Source: Albifimbria verrucaria
Lineage: Eukaryota; Ascomycota; Sordariomycetes; Hypocreales; Stachybotryaceae
Direction of reading: 5' to 3'
Assembly (NCBI GenBank): GCA_020081605.1
Contig: JAHREC010000029.1
Span: forward strand, 1 to 64,000
Length of the DNA stretch: 64,000 nucleotides
Below, in pieces: positions 46,149 through 56,618 of this stretch (position 1 is its first letter; each line of letters begins with the position of its first letter). Made by a program: the position numbers and the translations under genes. A model generated the notes under the pieces. That model saw nothing but the letters and a program-made list of their open reading frames with translations, searched no databases and was not told the DNA's origin.

Positions 46149-48368
46149 CTCTCGGTAGGCGGGACGTTGGAAGACAAGACAGCGCGAGCCTAAAGTTGGC
46201 GGCGGCAAGTGTCCTGGATTGTTTGGGTAAGGCTGCTCGTATTTGCACTCTGCTCACCGAGAGCGCAGAATGGGCTGTCAGGTCTGGCTATTTAGTCGAT
46301 ATGCACTAGATTGCAGCAGTGCAAATCAGGGAATTACTTCAGTAGTCTCGTTTTGGGCGCTGGCTCTTCAATATTGTAGCGTGGGGAGTGCGCTAGACCC
46401 TGGCTGTTGTAGGGGCTCACTAAGCCTAGACATGATGGTGATTGAGCGCTGACGGCTTGCTGTGAAGCGCGCTTGAGGCTGAGTGCTGGGACGGGACGGG
46501 TGGCATACTGGGAGCAGGTTGCTGTAAGGCGCACTAGGCGCCGGGGGCTGTGAGGCACACTAGGTGTCGGGTCTTGGTAGTTTTAAGATCATTCGGCTCT
46601 ACCCAACACTGCCCTCAAATTTAGGCAGCATAAACTATAAACGATATCATCTTCCAACACTCCTCCCATTAATCGTTGGATCAAGGCGGAGACTGGCGCT
46701 TTGAGAAAAGATGCTCCACAAAGTTGACGAAAGTGAATAGATCAGGACAGCGAAAATGCAAATGATCACACGGTTGCATTCTCATTATCTGATGGCTTTT
46801 GAATTTCAAACATCTCACACCAAAAATGGAGCGGAGCAGAGGCTCCGAGTCATGTTGCATGTGTGTCTCACTTCCGAGTCAGGGCGTTTGGTCAGATTTC
46901 AGGTCCGACCACATTTCGAATTTAGTTCATACCTACAATTCCAGTCAGCATAATCTGCTCATACCTGTACTTCACTGACCAGCAAATAAACAATGCCAGC
47001 TGCGGAATGATCCAGTATAAAGCGACAAACTGAACTAGTGGAATCATATGCTATGCAAGACCCAGTGGCCTCTCATTTGCCCGCGTTGCAGGCATGAGCC
47101 ACGTAAGATTGGCTAATAGCACATTCTCCTGTCAGCTTCTGACAACATGTGGTTATGACCACTACATTATGACCTGTCTATAAGTATAGCTCAGCTACGA
47201 CATGATTGTGTCGCGATCGTGTTTCGCCTGGCTTCTACAACGACTGCTAGCGAGATCGGTGCATCTGCCTACTTCGTTCAAAGCTCAGAGTATCACACCG
47301 AACAGCATAACTCCATTTTCACTGCATATCTAAAACTCATGACGGCATGGGTTTAGGTACGGATCCTCCTCACCTTCGGATGCGAACGTACCAGCGAGAA
47401 ATCAAGACTGCAGTGATGGAGGATAGTACGTTGGGAACTATCTTGCGTGATTTGCGCTGCATGGATGATCGCGCACGTGTTAGGGTTCATGAACAGCTGG
47501 ATATTATCAACGCCAGCCTAATTGTATGTATTGGAAAACCTAAAGCACCTATGACGTGTAAATCCTGAAATAGTACTCGGAAGACACAAATTCCAAAAAT
47601 AAGAAACAACACTCTGTCGGCTATTGCGGAGTGTGTCCGAAACCGACCTCAGATCTGAAATAGCATCCAACAGAACAAACCGAGTGCACAGGTAAAGAAA
47701 ACTGCACGTACTACCACGAAGGAGGTATTGCTTATAGGTGCAAGTCGCGCAAACAGGGGCTAACAACATGATATACCACTAAAAGGTTGAACATCCTGAA
47801 ATGCTACGACTGAGGGAAAAGATACCGGATTAAACTCCCAACCCTCCATCAGGAATAGGTACAAGGGAGGCATTTAGACTAGTCATGCTGCTTGAAGCTG
47901 CGGGCCCGTCTTGTTTGACACTAGCCAGATTTAAGCATGTGTAACTAGAGATACCATGGGTGCTGATGCGCCTTTATCGTAGAAAATGTTCTGGGACATA
48001 TGCGGTATGGGCTGCTCCCGACGAGGCGGTGTTTTTGCACGGGCGCTTCACTTGGGCGGCGTGGGACGTTAAATGATCTACGCTCAGGTCATGTTAGACA
48101 GCGTATCGAAGAAGATGACAAGTACTTAAGGATCGGTGTTGGCGGTCTCTAACTGATTATTTCTGATGCGTAGGCTTCAAAGGATTTGGATTCGGCGTCG
48201 ATGATAGGTGCTTAGGACCTGATTCCATCATGGAGATAGGTGTACACAAAGTCTCATACATCTATACAGCAGGTACGACACAGTAACGTTCGCCTCAACC
48301 TTGAAGTTCCTCGAGCTGAAGCCGACCTGAAAGGAAAATTCTCTTTCGGGAATGCGCCACATGTTTGT
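46149..48368. other. Gene-poor stretch with a repeat element copy
   Basis: Includes a GC-rich patch at 46380-46570 with near-repeats (taaggcgcactaggcgc / gaggcacactaggtgtc). It also holds a short repeat shared with 53 kb (46674-46737). A 73-codon plus frame at 47347-47568 (REIKTAVMEDSTLGTILRDL) with a GTATGT directly after could be a 5' exon, but no partner is found. Confidence 0.35.
46674..46737 (+). repeat. Dispersed repeat, copy 1 of 2
   Basis: About 64 bases (from atcgttggatcaa through gttgacgaaagt) resemble 53010-53073 at roughly three quarters to four fifths of positions. Not coding. Could be part of a short transposon or a terminal region. Confidence 0.6.
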
Positions 48369-48488
48369 CTTGACATCCAAGTATCGGTTCTGGTCCTCCG
48401 GGGTCTGTGCGCGAGAAGCAAGAGCCGAAGCTTCGTCGCGTTTGCGTATACGACCTTTCTTGGCAGCGATGCGATTGCATTCCAGTGC
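48369..48488 (-). pseudogene. bZIP basic-region relic
   Basis: The minus frame reads ALECNRIAAKKGRIRKRDEA and then SALASRAQTPEDQNRYL. It is homologous to the bZIP at 32376-32998 in both protein and DNA, but the invariant Cys of the basic region is Gly, the Arg before NR is Cys, and no leucine zipper follows. Instead the frame runs on into unrelated VKTNMWRIPEREFSFQVGF. The downstream part of the gene is therefore lost or replaced. Confidence 0.65.
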
Positions 48489-48822
48489 TTATGGCATCCG
48501 TCCCTGGAAAACCCATACTTGTCCACATAATGGAAATATGAGTGAACCTCAACGTCATTGCTGTCGTGGCGAGTGAGCGCTAGCAGAAGCTCTGCTGGTC
48601 TCGAGTTCCATGCAGTTGATCTCGTGCCAATCGGGTTCGACACCAAGCTCCGGATACAAAGCACAAAAAGCAAATAATTGATAAGAGGCCAGCTAAAAGC
48701 GGGGTCATACAGTTTTGTCAACTCTGTGTCTCTGTACGGTGCGATGCAAATCAAGTCAGAAGCCTGATGTCTCCAATCGCCAACCCTTTGCGCTTCGTGT
48801 TGCAACTGACGTCCGATAAACA

Positions 48823-49530
48823 ATGTATCAACAATCTAATTCTAAGCACCGGTCGCAACTAAAATCACGGACCAGCCAGGCATGTGATAGATGCAAAGTG
48901 CTAGTCCTGCTATCGCGCCAAAAATCAGTGCAATCAAGCCAGCTAATCTCCATTCTTATAGGCTCGCAAGATACGTTGTGATGCGCAGCCTGAGGGATGT
49001 TCACACTGTGGGGCCGTGAACCTCGAATGCTGCGTCACCGACCGCGTCACCGGCCGTACCGAACGAAGAGGCTACATTCAGCAATTGGAGCGCGAAAGAT
49101 CCAGCATGTTATCTCACATCCGTGAACTTGAAAAATTGCTCAAAGACAATGGAATCGAGGCGAAGCGTTGGGAAGTCGTGGGCTTAAATCAGACCCCTTC
49201 AGCCAAGTCGCCGTCCTCTGTTTCTACAGTTGTAGACAGCTGGATACGACCACAACCCATCACACAAAATCCCCAATGCGCTTCCCTGATATCGTGTCTT
49301 CGAACGCATTGAACATCTGGCGAGAAGAAAGCGTAGCAGGATCTGGAATGAACGCACCGACTTGGGGTTTTGTCGATGGTCTTCCACCGGATTTCCCAGA
49401 TATCACGCGAGATTGGACTCATATAACCAATACAAATTTGGCACCCAGTTACAATATCACTGGGCCCTCTACCGAAGCTTCACTAGCCACCCACTTTGAC
49501 CACAGTCAGTCGTCAGGCTCAGCCTATTGA
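48823..49530 (+). pseudogene. Zn2Cys6 transcription factor, DNA-binding end, frameshift in the tail
   Basis: Exon 1 runs from ATG 48823 to 48897. A 64-nt intron (GTGCTA donor, TATAG acceptor ending 48961) leads to exon 2 from 48962, in frame. The cluster is ACDRCK then ARKIRCDAQPEGCSHCGAVN..C, a full CX2CX6CX6CX2CX6C. It is followed by RRGYIQQLERERSSMLSHIR, ELEKLLKDNG, the coiled-coil dimerisation helix. The frame stops at 49310-49312 in poor-quality sequence, while a neighbouring frame to 49530 reads well (MRFPDIVSSNALNIWREESV, then MNAPTWGFVDGLPPDF). A one-base shift at about 49250-49285 is therefore likely. Even if joined, it lacks the fungal_trans regulatory domain. It lies 335 bases from, and divergent to, the bZIP relic. 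Confidence 0.72.
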
Positions 49531-50271
49531 CTAGGGGCCAATTGTCAACTCTCCGCGCGTATTTGAGGCATGATATTGAGCGGAGACAGTACTGAGAGAG
49601 TGCGAGCCCTAAGGAAGTGATGGAATAAGTGGAAGGATATTCACAGATTGATTCTCCCGACAGAACGAGGGAACGATATGGTACCTCATCAGAGTTTTCA
49701 CCTAAGGTGGATCATTGCGCAAAAGGAACCGATTGGCTTCGCTTGGGTATCGCTCCCAACCCGACAAGACGTAGAGGAACGGTAAGCTGATCCGCATCAC
49801 TATGGTCGGTGGAGATGTGCTGTTCTCAAGTCCAGGCAGACGATACTTCAAATCGATTATCCACTTCGTCTTTTGCATCGACAATCTCACAATTTCCGCC
49901 GAGTCACGATCCATTGGAGGCTTCCTAGCAAAACAGGCGTCAAGAAGTGAACTTTGGGCTCCCGTGTTTGTCCCAGCAAAGTGGCTGCGAGCGTAATGGC
50001 ATCATGGTGAAAATAATTGGGGCTACGCGGTACTGCAGGAGGTCGATCCAAGGCAAAACCCTTGATCAGAATAATGTTGGACGTAATTTGTCTACGTGTG
50101 CAGCTTCATGCGATTTATACTAGTTCTTTGACTTGTCATTTTGCTACTTCTTTCATATAATCTAGATATTGACTTCACGCCAGCCAGTTACACAATCAAA
50201 TGAAACGGCCATTTCTGCCATGAATCTTACTTGTTCAAGGATGAAATCGTTGCCACTGGACCAGGAGGGAA
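49531..50271. other. No gene recognised
   Basis: Short frames without motifs. Confidence 0.35.
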
Positions 50272-50938
50272 TCAGGGTGTAACCATATTGAAGTTGATAT
50301 CGCCGGAGTCAAGTAGATCGTTCAAAACCATGAACTTTCTCTTGACTCTATCAATCTGGGATGTGTCTTTTCCAAGGCCTGAGGATTGAGGCGATGCGTT
50401 ACCAACGCTGGATGTTGTATGCTGGTGCAAGGCAGGATGATTGCGGCAGGGGACGATTGCTTGGCCGTGGAGTAAATGGGAGCGGTGTTCGAAAGTCAGA
50501 TACGGTACGTAACCCCAGTGTCGGTCAGAATAACGTCCATGAAAAGCGTTCCATATCAGGCCTTCGGGCGGTTGATCTAAATCGTGAGAGAGTCAAAGAG
50601 CATTTTCGGGGTGAGTTGCCAGATCACATCGGTCGACGCTGTCTGCGTTGCTGTGCGAAAGTTGCCCGTGCGGAGCTCCGTGCTTCTGGAGACGAAGAAG
50701 TTCCTCAAGTCCCATTCTACGAGCTGTACTCTAGCTGGTCGTAAGTATTCGCGAGTGCTTCCTGTGCCTTTGTATTGCCTGGCTCGGCAAAAATGGCATG
50801 GTTGAGGAGCTCCGCAGCCCAATGAAAGTCCCCAGCGTCAAAGGCTTCCTTGCCTTTGGCTATGATGCACTCCATACCTCCTGCGAGTTGGAATACATCG
50901 ATATTGCCATTTAGGAACCAGCTATTCACTTGTGTCAT
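50272..50938 (-). pseudogene. Alkylsulfatase (SdsA1/BDS1-like) C-terminal fragment
   Basis: The start of the fragment reads GKEAFDAGDFHWAAELLNHA, then IFAEPGNTKAQEALANTYDQ, the dimerisation domain of type-III alkylsulfatases. A second frame then gives NFFVSRSTELRTGNF, TASTDVIWQLTPKMLFDSLT and an in-frame TAG, followed in further frames by LTDTGVTYRI and the closing SGDINFNMVTP, the end of the SCP2-like sterol-carrier domain. At least two frameshifts and one stop are seen. The N-terminal metallo-beta-lactamase catalytic domain with its HxHxDH motif is absent. Known: these enzymes hydrolyse alkyl sulfate esters such as SDS; fungal ones are thought to resemble bacterial enzymes closely. This copy is only the non-catalytic third. 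Confidence 0.75.
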
Positions 50939-50944
50939 AGTGTG

Positions 50945-51538
50945 GGCAGCTGCGCTTCAAAAGTTGATGGTGAAATGGGATAACTTTGATAACTCAAGAG
51001 ACAGCTCATCCTCAATAGTATCTGTGGTATGATGCGAAGTAAGACTGGGATTGTTGGCTCCTGATGTAGCTGGTATTCACAGAGCAATCTTCAAAGGTTA
51101 AACTCTTATACTGCGAATAAGCAGTGACCGATTTAGGTCGATCTTACTTAGTTGTACAATAGCCTGATCGCGCTGCAACTTGGGTCAGTCTCGACCATTC
51201 CGAAACGCAGAAGCTCCTTGACGAAAAGTATTAATATCGCTTATCAGGGACCAGACGTTCAGCTGTGTCATGGCGTAGTAACGTTCCGGGAGTCACTGGC
51301 GGGATGAGGTGACTGGCATAGGCCTTAAGCTGCCCTCCATAATATGTCCAGCGAGGTTGTAGGCCTTATTTTTCATATGAAAGAAAATGTTGTCCGCGCT
51401 TGGCCTAGGCGGCACATCGTACGAGAATCGGAAGACGAGGGCGAGTCTTGCCACCAGGCCTCGACGAGCCAATGATAGGTATAGCCTAGGAGGGAAGAAA
51501 TAGCTCAACTGCTTGTAGCACTCGAGGTCAGTAAGATA
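50945..51538. other. No supported gene
   Basis: A minus frame at 51293-51508 (KNKAYNLAGHIMEGSLRPMP) may be old coding sequence. No link with the alkylsulfatase catalytic domain could be shown. Confidence 0.3.
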
Positions 51539-51988
51539 TTAATGTGGCGGCCTTTTCTGCATCTTTGATTGATCCAAATAAATGTTATACGCTCTCAGCT
51601 CTTCATAAGCCGTGCCAGATGCCCCTTCGTCCGTGGTTGTTACATCTGAAGTAGGTTTCCTCCATGCGTCTGCTTTGGCTTCTTCCGCCACTTGACACCT
51701 CCTGGAGCAATAACTAGCGCCGTCTGTCTGGGCTTCACAGCGGAGGCATATATCACCTGTCCATTGCGGCGACGTCTTCGAAGTAGTGAAGTCATCTCGA
51801 TTCATCGTAAGATAGCAATGGTGAAGCTGTTGATCGCGGAGCTGGGCGGGACGTCTGCTTCTAATGTAGGGCTCGAACGTTCGCGCGCTATAAAAATCGG
51901 CATTGAGCAAAATAACTTTTGGGCTGGACAGCTTGACGTCATCATCCTTAAATGGCTCACTATAACATTTGTTTCTGGTATCCGACAC
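51539..51988 (-). CDS. Ecl1/2/3-like zinc-binding (life-span regulatory factor) protein
   Basis: A 149-residue frame. Residues about 81-103 read CLRCEAQTDGASYCSRRCQV then AEEAKAD. This is the CX2C...YCSxxCxxxE(E/D) signature of Ecl1-family proteins in filamentous fungi (usually CxxC(D/E)xQTDGxxYCSExCRLAEYEK). The C-terminus (EELRAYNIYLDQSKMQKR) matches the family's closing KELRAYASSFDQSRxQRR. Known: Ecl1-type proteins are small zinc-binding factors that extend chronological life span in yeasts under nutrient limitation. Here two residues are changed (SRR for SEx, NIY for SSF), and the N-terminal part (residues 1-60) does not look like the family. It may be a drifting copy with a wrong start. 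No stop or frameshift is needed in the conserved part. Confidence 0.55.
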   Translation of the reverse strand: MSDTRNKCYSEPFKDDDVKLSSPKVILLNADFYSARTFEPYIRSRRPAQLRDQQLHHCYLTMNRDDFTTSKTSPQWTGDICLRCEAQTDGASYCSRRCQVAEEAKADAWRKPTSDVTTTDEGASGTAYEELRAYNIYLDQSKMQKRPPH

Positions 51989-53009
51989 TGGCCTTACGAT
52001 TTAATGGTTTAACGCTATGCACCATTCGAGCGCAACTGTCGCCATCCGGCTTCCCTCAGAATGACGTGTAGTACGAAGCTGCCCTGGTGCACACCGCGTA
52101 CTTTCTTTTAAACTTCATAATTGTTGTTGGCGGCGAAATGGGGGCTAGAAAGGGCTGGATGAACGGTTTTCGTCGGCGAAGTTGGTGTACTGGAGTAAAA
52201 TGCACGAAGATTACGTCATCTTGCAAGAAACTGGAACATGCCCTGTACTAGACGAGCAATACTGGTACGTCTCAGCCACCATTACCAGCATGGAACGAGC
52301 CACAAAATTTGGTCAGACCAATCATCTCCATTATCAGTTCTCCATTACAGAATGCAGGGACTAACACGATTTTGCATAAGACGTTCATACAAACTACGCT
52401 CACCGCGGCATCATTCACTCCACCAATAATATATTAACCATAATTAGTCATGAATCGACGTCTTCGCCTGGTACTGCATAACGGAAACCCCTGGACCCTA
52501 CTTAACTGGCATAATGCCTGCTCATATTTGTGGCTTGATTGATCGCACCTCAAGGCCAAACGCACTGCTCGTGTGAATGTTTCGTTTGTTCGGTCACACT
52601 TCTTTGGCGAAGCGTCACACATACTCACGTGTGTCCCAAAAGTCATCTGGAGCAAACCAACATTATGATGAAGGAGGCCTATGTATGAAAATGCACCAGT
52701 GCTCATCTATTAGTACGATTCTTTTTTCACGTGGGAACAAATGTAGGAACATATTTTGAGTATTCCCGTTTCTGTTCCCGATTATCTGTTACGCAAAACA
52801 GCAAATCTGCGCGCTCAGTGGCCCCTGTTCAGTCCACCCACACCAGTCCACAAAAACTGTCGTAGCGTAATGGGACTGCCGGTCCTGCTTACATGCTAGG
52901 ACATGGTCCTTTTGTGGACAGTCCGCCCATGTTCGGTTCCCTATCTTCGTCGCGTGAACTTTAGTGGAGAATCTCTTGCAATCCTAATTTGAATCTGACG
53001 AGTTCCGTT

Positions 53010-53073
53010 CGTTGGATCAAATTTGAGACCGCGCTTCGAGAAAATATGCTCCGCAAAAGTTGACGAAAGTCGG
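53010..53073 (+). repeat. Dispersed repeat, copy 2 of 2
   Basis: Similar to 46674-46737 (ttcgttggatcaa ... gttgacgaaagt). In this copy the right end runs straight into a hairpin. Confidence 0.6.
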
Positions 53074-53091
53074 CAGAAAACTTTCGTCAAC
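53059..53091. repeat. Perfect 12-bp inverted repeat with 9-nt loop
   Basis: gttgacgaaagt at 53059-53070 and its exact reverse complement actttcgtcaac at 53080-53091. Could be two abutting transposon ends or a foldback; the left arm is the end of the dispersed repeat. Confidence 0.85.
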
Positions 53092-54942
53092 GATACCCAA
53101 TGCGGGCTGCGCCTGCCATGTGCATATGTTGTTGGAGTGTTTATACTCTACCGTAGAAATATGGGGAAATTGGTGATCACAGCAGAACCATAGATCTCCG
53201 GAGTCTGAGCCAGCGCATCATGTACTGACTCAAAATTGAGGCTGATACATGTTGTGTCAGCCCAGATTAAGGGCCAACACATCATGTACTGGGCTACGAA
53301 CCACAACCCTGCCCCAGCCAAGCCCGAGAGCCTCGTACGCCGAAGTGGCCCGCACGCCACTGGACAGCAAAGCGAGTAACGTGCGGCCTCTGTCGTCATT
53401 CAGAACAGGACCATCCGACTGAAGCGATACCCTTTACTATACGATTGATACATCCCGAACGAAATGCTGAGAGCGGTTGAATTTATTGCATCAACTTATA
53501 CCATTTTCTTAAGAGATGTTATCATCCGAGACCTTCTCTATGGCTGCCTTCCAGACGCAACCCAGTTCACGGAGCCTGCTATGACTATCGATTTTGTCAC
53601 GACTGGTACCTCGACGCTAGGCATGATTGCATTCGGTCACTTACTGTTTCAGCTACTGAAGATTGAATATTTGATACTTGAAGAAAGGCCTCGAAGCCAA
53701 TTGATTAAGAATATCATCACTTATAGGAACATACATAGAGTAAAAGAGAACAGGAAAATACAATTATAAAGGTATTTTAACTAAGAGGCAGAAAGTAAGG
53801 TTCTGTGTAATCTTTAACGTATGCGGATAGAATATCGCAGAGAATAGGCTCGGAGGGATGAGGATGACAATGTAGCGTTGTCTGTACGCATTAGTTACCA
53901 GTACCCCTTCGGCCGGGATAGGCTGCCAGTCGCAACAAATTGTACTGTATTGTATGTGCTACTAATTCCTCAAATGACCTCGGCTTGGATAAGCGAAGAT
54001 CCTCTGAAAACCATTACGACGACCCTGAGGATTCTTAAAATACGTGACCAACAGATTTTAGTCGAATTTGCAACAGTCCACCCTTGCGTTGCATATTGAA
54101 TCAGTCAATGCGACTGTGAGCAGCCCTCTACATTCACAGCTGGGTAGCCGAGATGCCACTTTCAGTGGGGTCACATATCCATAACTAGGCACCTTTGGCT
54201 AATATATTTCACCTCAAGCTGTCTCATTTCCAATGGATGTTTCTATGCTATTTTCCGTGTAATAGACTCATTGTGGGGACCTCAGCAAGAACGCGCTAGA
54301 GACACAAAGCTGAGGAGACTAGACTATCACCAGTTAAGGTGCCTAATTCACAGTTTGACAGTCCCAGGAGAATAGCTAGTCGAATCGATAAGAATTAGCT
54401 ATGGTCCGAATAATTTCGTGATATCATAAAATGGCACATTGGTGTGACGTGATCCTGTCGCATCTCACAATCTGCAATTTCTGTCTTGGTAGCAAGATGA
54501 TGTATTACCGACTTGAACACGACTTGTTCGGTGAAGTAAGCATACCGTGCCCTCTCTGACTGTGTTATGTTCAATATGAACAAGGTGAAGGGTGGTTGAT
54601 GTAGTGCCTCCTATGAAAGTATTTTGACAAGGTTCCGAACGTGCAGAACCGACGCATTAGATTCGCAGGCGTCAAGCAGAGTGCCGAGTCAAAACAAGCG
54701 ATCGGGCGACGTAGCACAAATATCTTACAGTAATGATACCCTCTTCACGGAATCATGGGTAAATTGCTAACCTTTGCTTGTAGATACATGGCCCGAACTA
54801 GCCCTTGAGGGTGGGAAAGGTTGCCAAAATCTTCACGAGCAAATTGGGTTGCATTCGAGTTGAAGAATAGGATTGTAGCTAACCTAGATTAAATCCAACT
54901 GATATTTGTTTAATAGCCCCACTAATCTTATAACTTTATTAG

Positions 54943-55960
54943 TCACCAGCCAGTGCGGCTACTTAATTTGAAAGACCCAGATTGAAGCTGCTGAAATACA
55001 CCTTTAGGGTCATACTCCTTGGAGACAAGTCTAAGTCTCTTCAAGTTATCTGCGCCATAGCTGTGTAGCACGTTCTGAAACGAGCTGGCATAGTTCATGT
55101 AAAGAAATGGAATGTCGAGCCCCATCATCTTTGCAACCTCAGAAATATGATTTTGAATATTCATATTAGCTTGTAGGATTCTGAAGTCATCAGCCTTTTC
55201 CTCCCACCTAAATGCAAGGTTAAGAATCATTAAAGTCTTGTTATATTCCGAGATACCAAGAGGATTACCACCGCTTCGTTTAGTTCGCTTCAATATGACC
55301 GGGGACAAATGCTGCATGATAAGCCTTGCCTCAAGCCTGGGCAAATCGCCTAAGTGAACGGTTTCTTCTTCAAAAATTGCTCGAATAACCTGTGCCAGCT
55401 GCTGATCTAACTGATATGTTGCTGTCCAGTAAGTTTGTCGAAAGCCGTATGGTTGCCCAGCAAAGTTACTTTCAGCAATATCAGAAGCCCATTTAATTCC
55501 GCAATTGTCATGCACGTGTGGGACTCGATCCAGTATGCCCAGCACTTGCGTCGGGGATGCGGCGCAGGATTATATATATCAACCGTTGCTGAGCGCGTAT
55601 TGTTGTGATAGTAGAGTGTCGTAATGGTGTATGTACTTGGCATAAACTCCATTTGATGACCGTATTGAACGTAAGCATCTACCAACGCAGGCGCAGCGTC
55701 GCCGCTATAGTTTCTAGTGCCTCCCCACATAACGTCTTGTGGGTAATGCGTAGATATCAAAACGACTGATGACAGCAAAGTTATTGCCTCCGCCACGCAA
55801 CGCCCAAAACAAATCAGGGTGGGACGTACGGTTGGCGTCTACCACTGACCCGTTGGCAAGAACTGCCTAAGTTATGTCAATTGTGAGTTTCATCTGAAAG
55901 AAAGGGGGTCCAAGTGCACAGTAGGATAATCTTACACGAAAATTCGCAACATTGTCGCAT
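54943..55960 (-). pseudogene. FAD-linked (berberine-bridge-type) oxidase, 5'-truncated and frameshifted
   Basis: The first coding piece, cut off at 55960 by the duplicated segment, reads CDNVANF, then an intron (GTGTAAG to ACTTAG), then [20 protein letters not shown] and [17 protein letters not shown], the end of the FAD-binding fold. A frame change follows near 55760, then [20 protein letters not shown], another shift at about 55560, then a clean frame from 55545: GIKWASDIAESNFAGQPYGF, FLYMNYASSFQNVLHSYGAD, LRLVSKEYDPKGVFQQLQSG. This is the full substrate domain and end. Known: the family oxidises secondary metabolites using covalent FAD bound in the N-terminal half; that half is missing here. 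Neither piece of a signal peptide nor the FAD-linking motifs remain. Confidence 0.8.
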
Positions 55961-56575
55961 CCTCTGAAGTCCTTAATCCTCAAAATATCTCATCGAAAAT
56001 CCTATATACCGGGATCTTATTCGAGGAATGTGGTGTGACTCTGATTCCTTGGCTCTGTTGAAATCTTCCTCCGCGCATCGCGTATACTCATAGGCTGAGA
56101 TAGAGCTGACCATTGGTAGTTTCCGATGCTGCCCATCTCTTATGTATTTATTGGGGAAAAACTGGCTCATAGTTTTCAATGGGAATTTGATCTTCTTTCC
56201 TTCTTTCCATGTAAGTGATGGGATTGATGGGTGCTCCTTTGCCACAGAGTAAGTCGGACCCATGAATCTTCGGGCCATAATGGACCGCTGAGTCTTGAGA
56301 AGACAATTGAGATATGCCTGAGTTCTGGAAAGCGTGAAAGAAGATGTGGTAGCCATTCGGAGAGGGCGGCATCACCGAATGGGACAGCTATGTGTTCGAT
56401 TTGCAATATCCATTCCGGGATCTCGTCGTTGTCATGAAGTGAGGCTCGGAAATTTTTCAACGTCAAATGCTCCATGTATAAAATGTCGAAAGCAGTGTTG
56501 AAAGGAAGCAGTTTTGCTTCCCTAAGAGCAATTACCCGTGCTTCTTTACTTGCGTTTAGGAGTGACCGGGCTTCG
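55961..56575 (-). repeat. Segmental duplication, copy B (615 bp) of the 2EXR gene
   Basis: Near-identical to 17665-18280: one C is missing at about 56237 and there is one G-to-A change at about 56466. The missing base breaks the 2EXR frame here (frame changes after WVRLTLWQR). It is bounded on the left by the cut FAD oxidase and on the right by the 5' flank of the ankyrin gene, so it is an insertion of a fragment without the 2EXR start region. Confidence 0.92.
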
Positions 56576-56618
56576 CTCCATTCAACCCAAAGTCTTCATT
56601 TCCATTTCAAGACCCACA

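Larger units (their letters stand above)
51989..54942. other. Gene-poor stretch with repeat and hairpin
   Basis: No gene recognised in 2.9 kb. Contains the second copy of the dispersed repeat (53010-53073), a perfect 12-bp hairpin (53059-53091), and an inverted pair gtccacaaaa/ttttgtggac at about 52847 and 52912. An 83-codon minus frame at 53148-53399 (SGLAGAGLWFVAQYMMCWPL) is hydrophobic but unrecognised. Confidence 0.4.

Noticed and set aside
47347..47568. Plus frame followed by a GTATGT donor
   Set aside because: Looks like a possible first exon but no second exon with coding quality was found.
48254..48823. 189-codon minus-strand frame as a gene
   Set aside because: The bZIP basic region lies in a different frame of the same strand; this long frame shows no motif.
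50361..50744. 127-codon plus-strand frame
   Set aside because: It is antisense to the alkylsulfatase domains, which are recognisable on the minus strand.
53148..53399. Hydrophobic minus-strand frame with AGLAGAG as a relative of the N-terminus at 3565
   Set aside because: Similarity is limited to a few Gly/Ala residues (GLAGAG) and does not extend in DNA.
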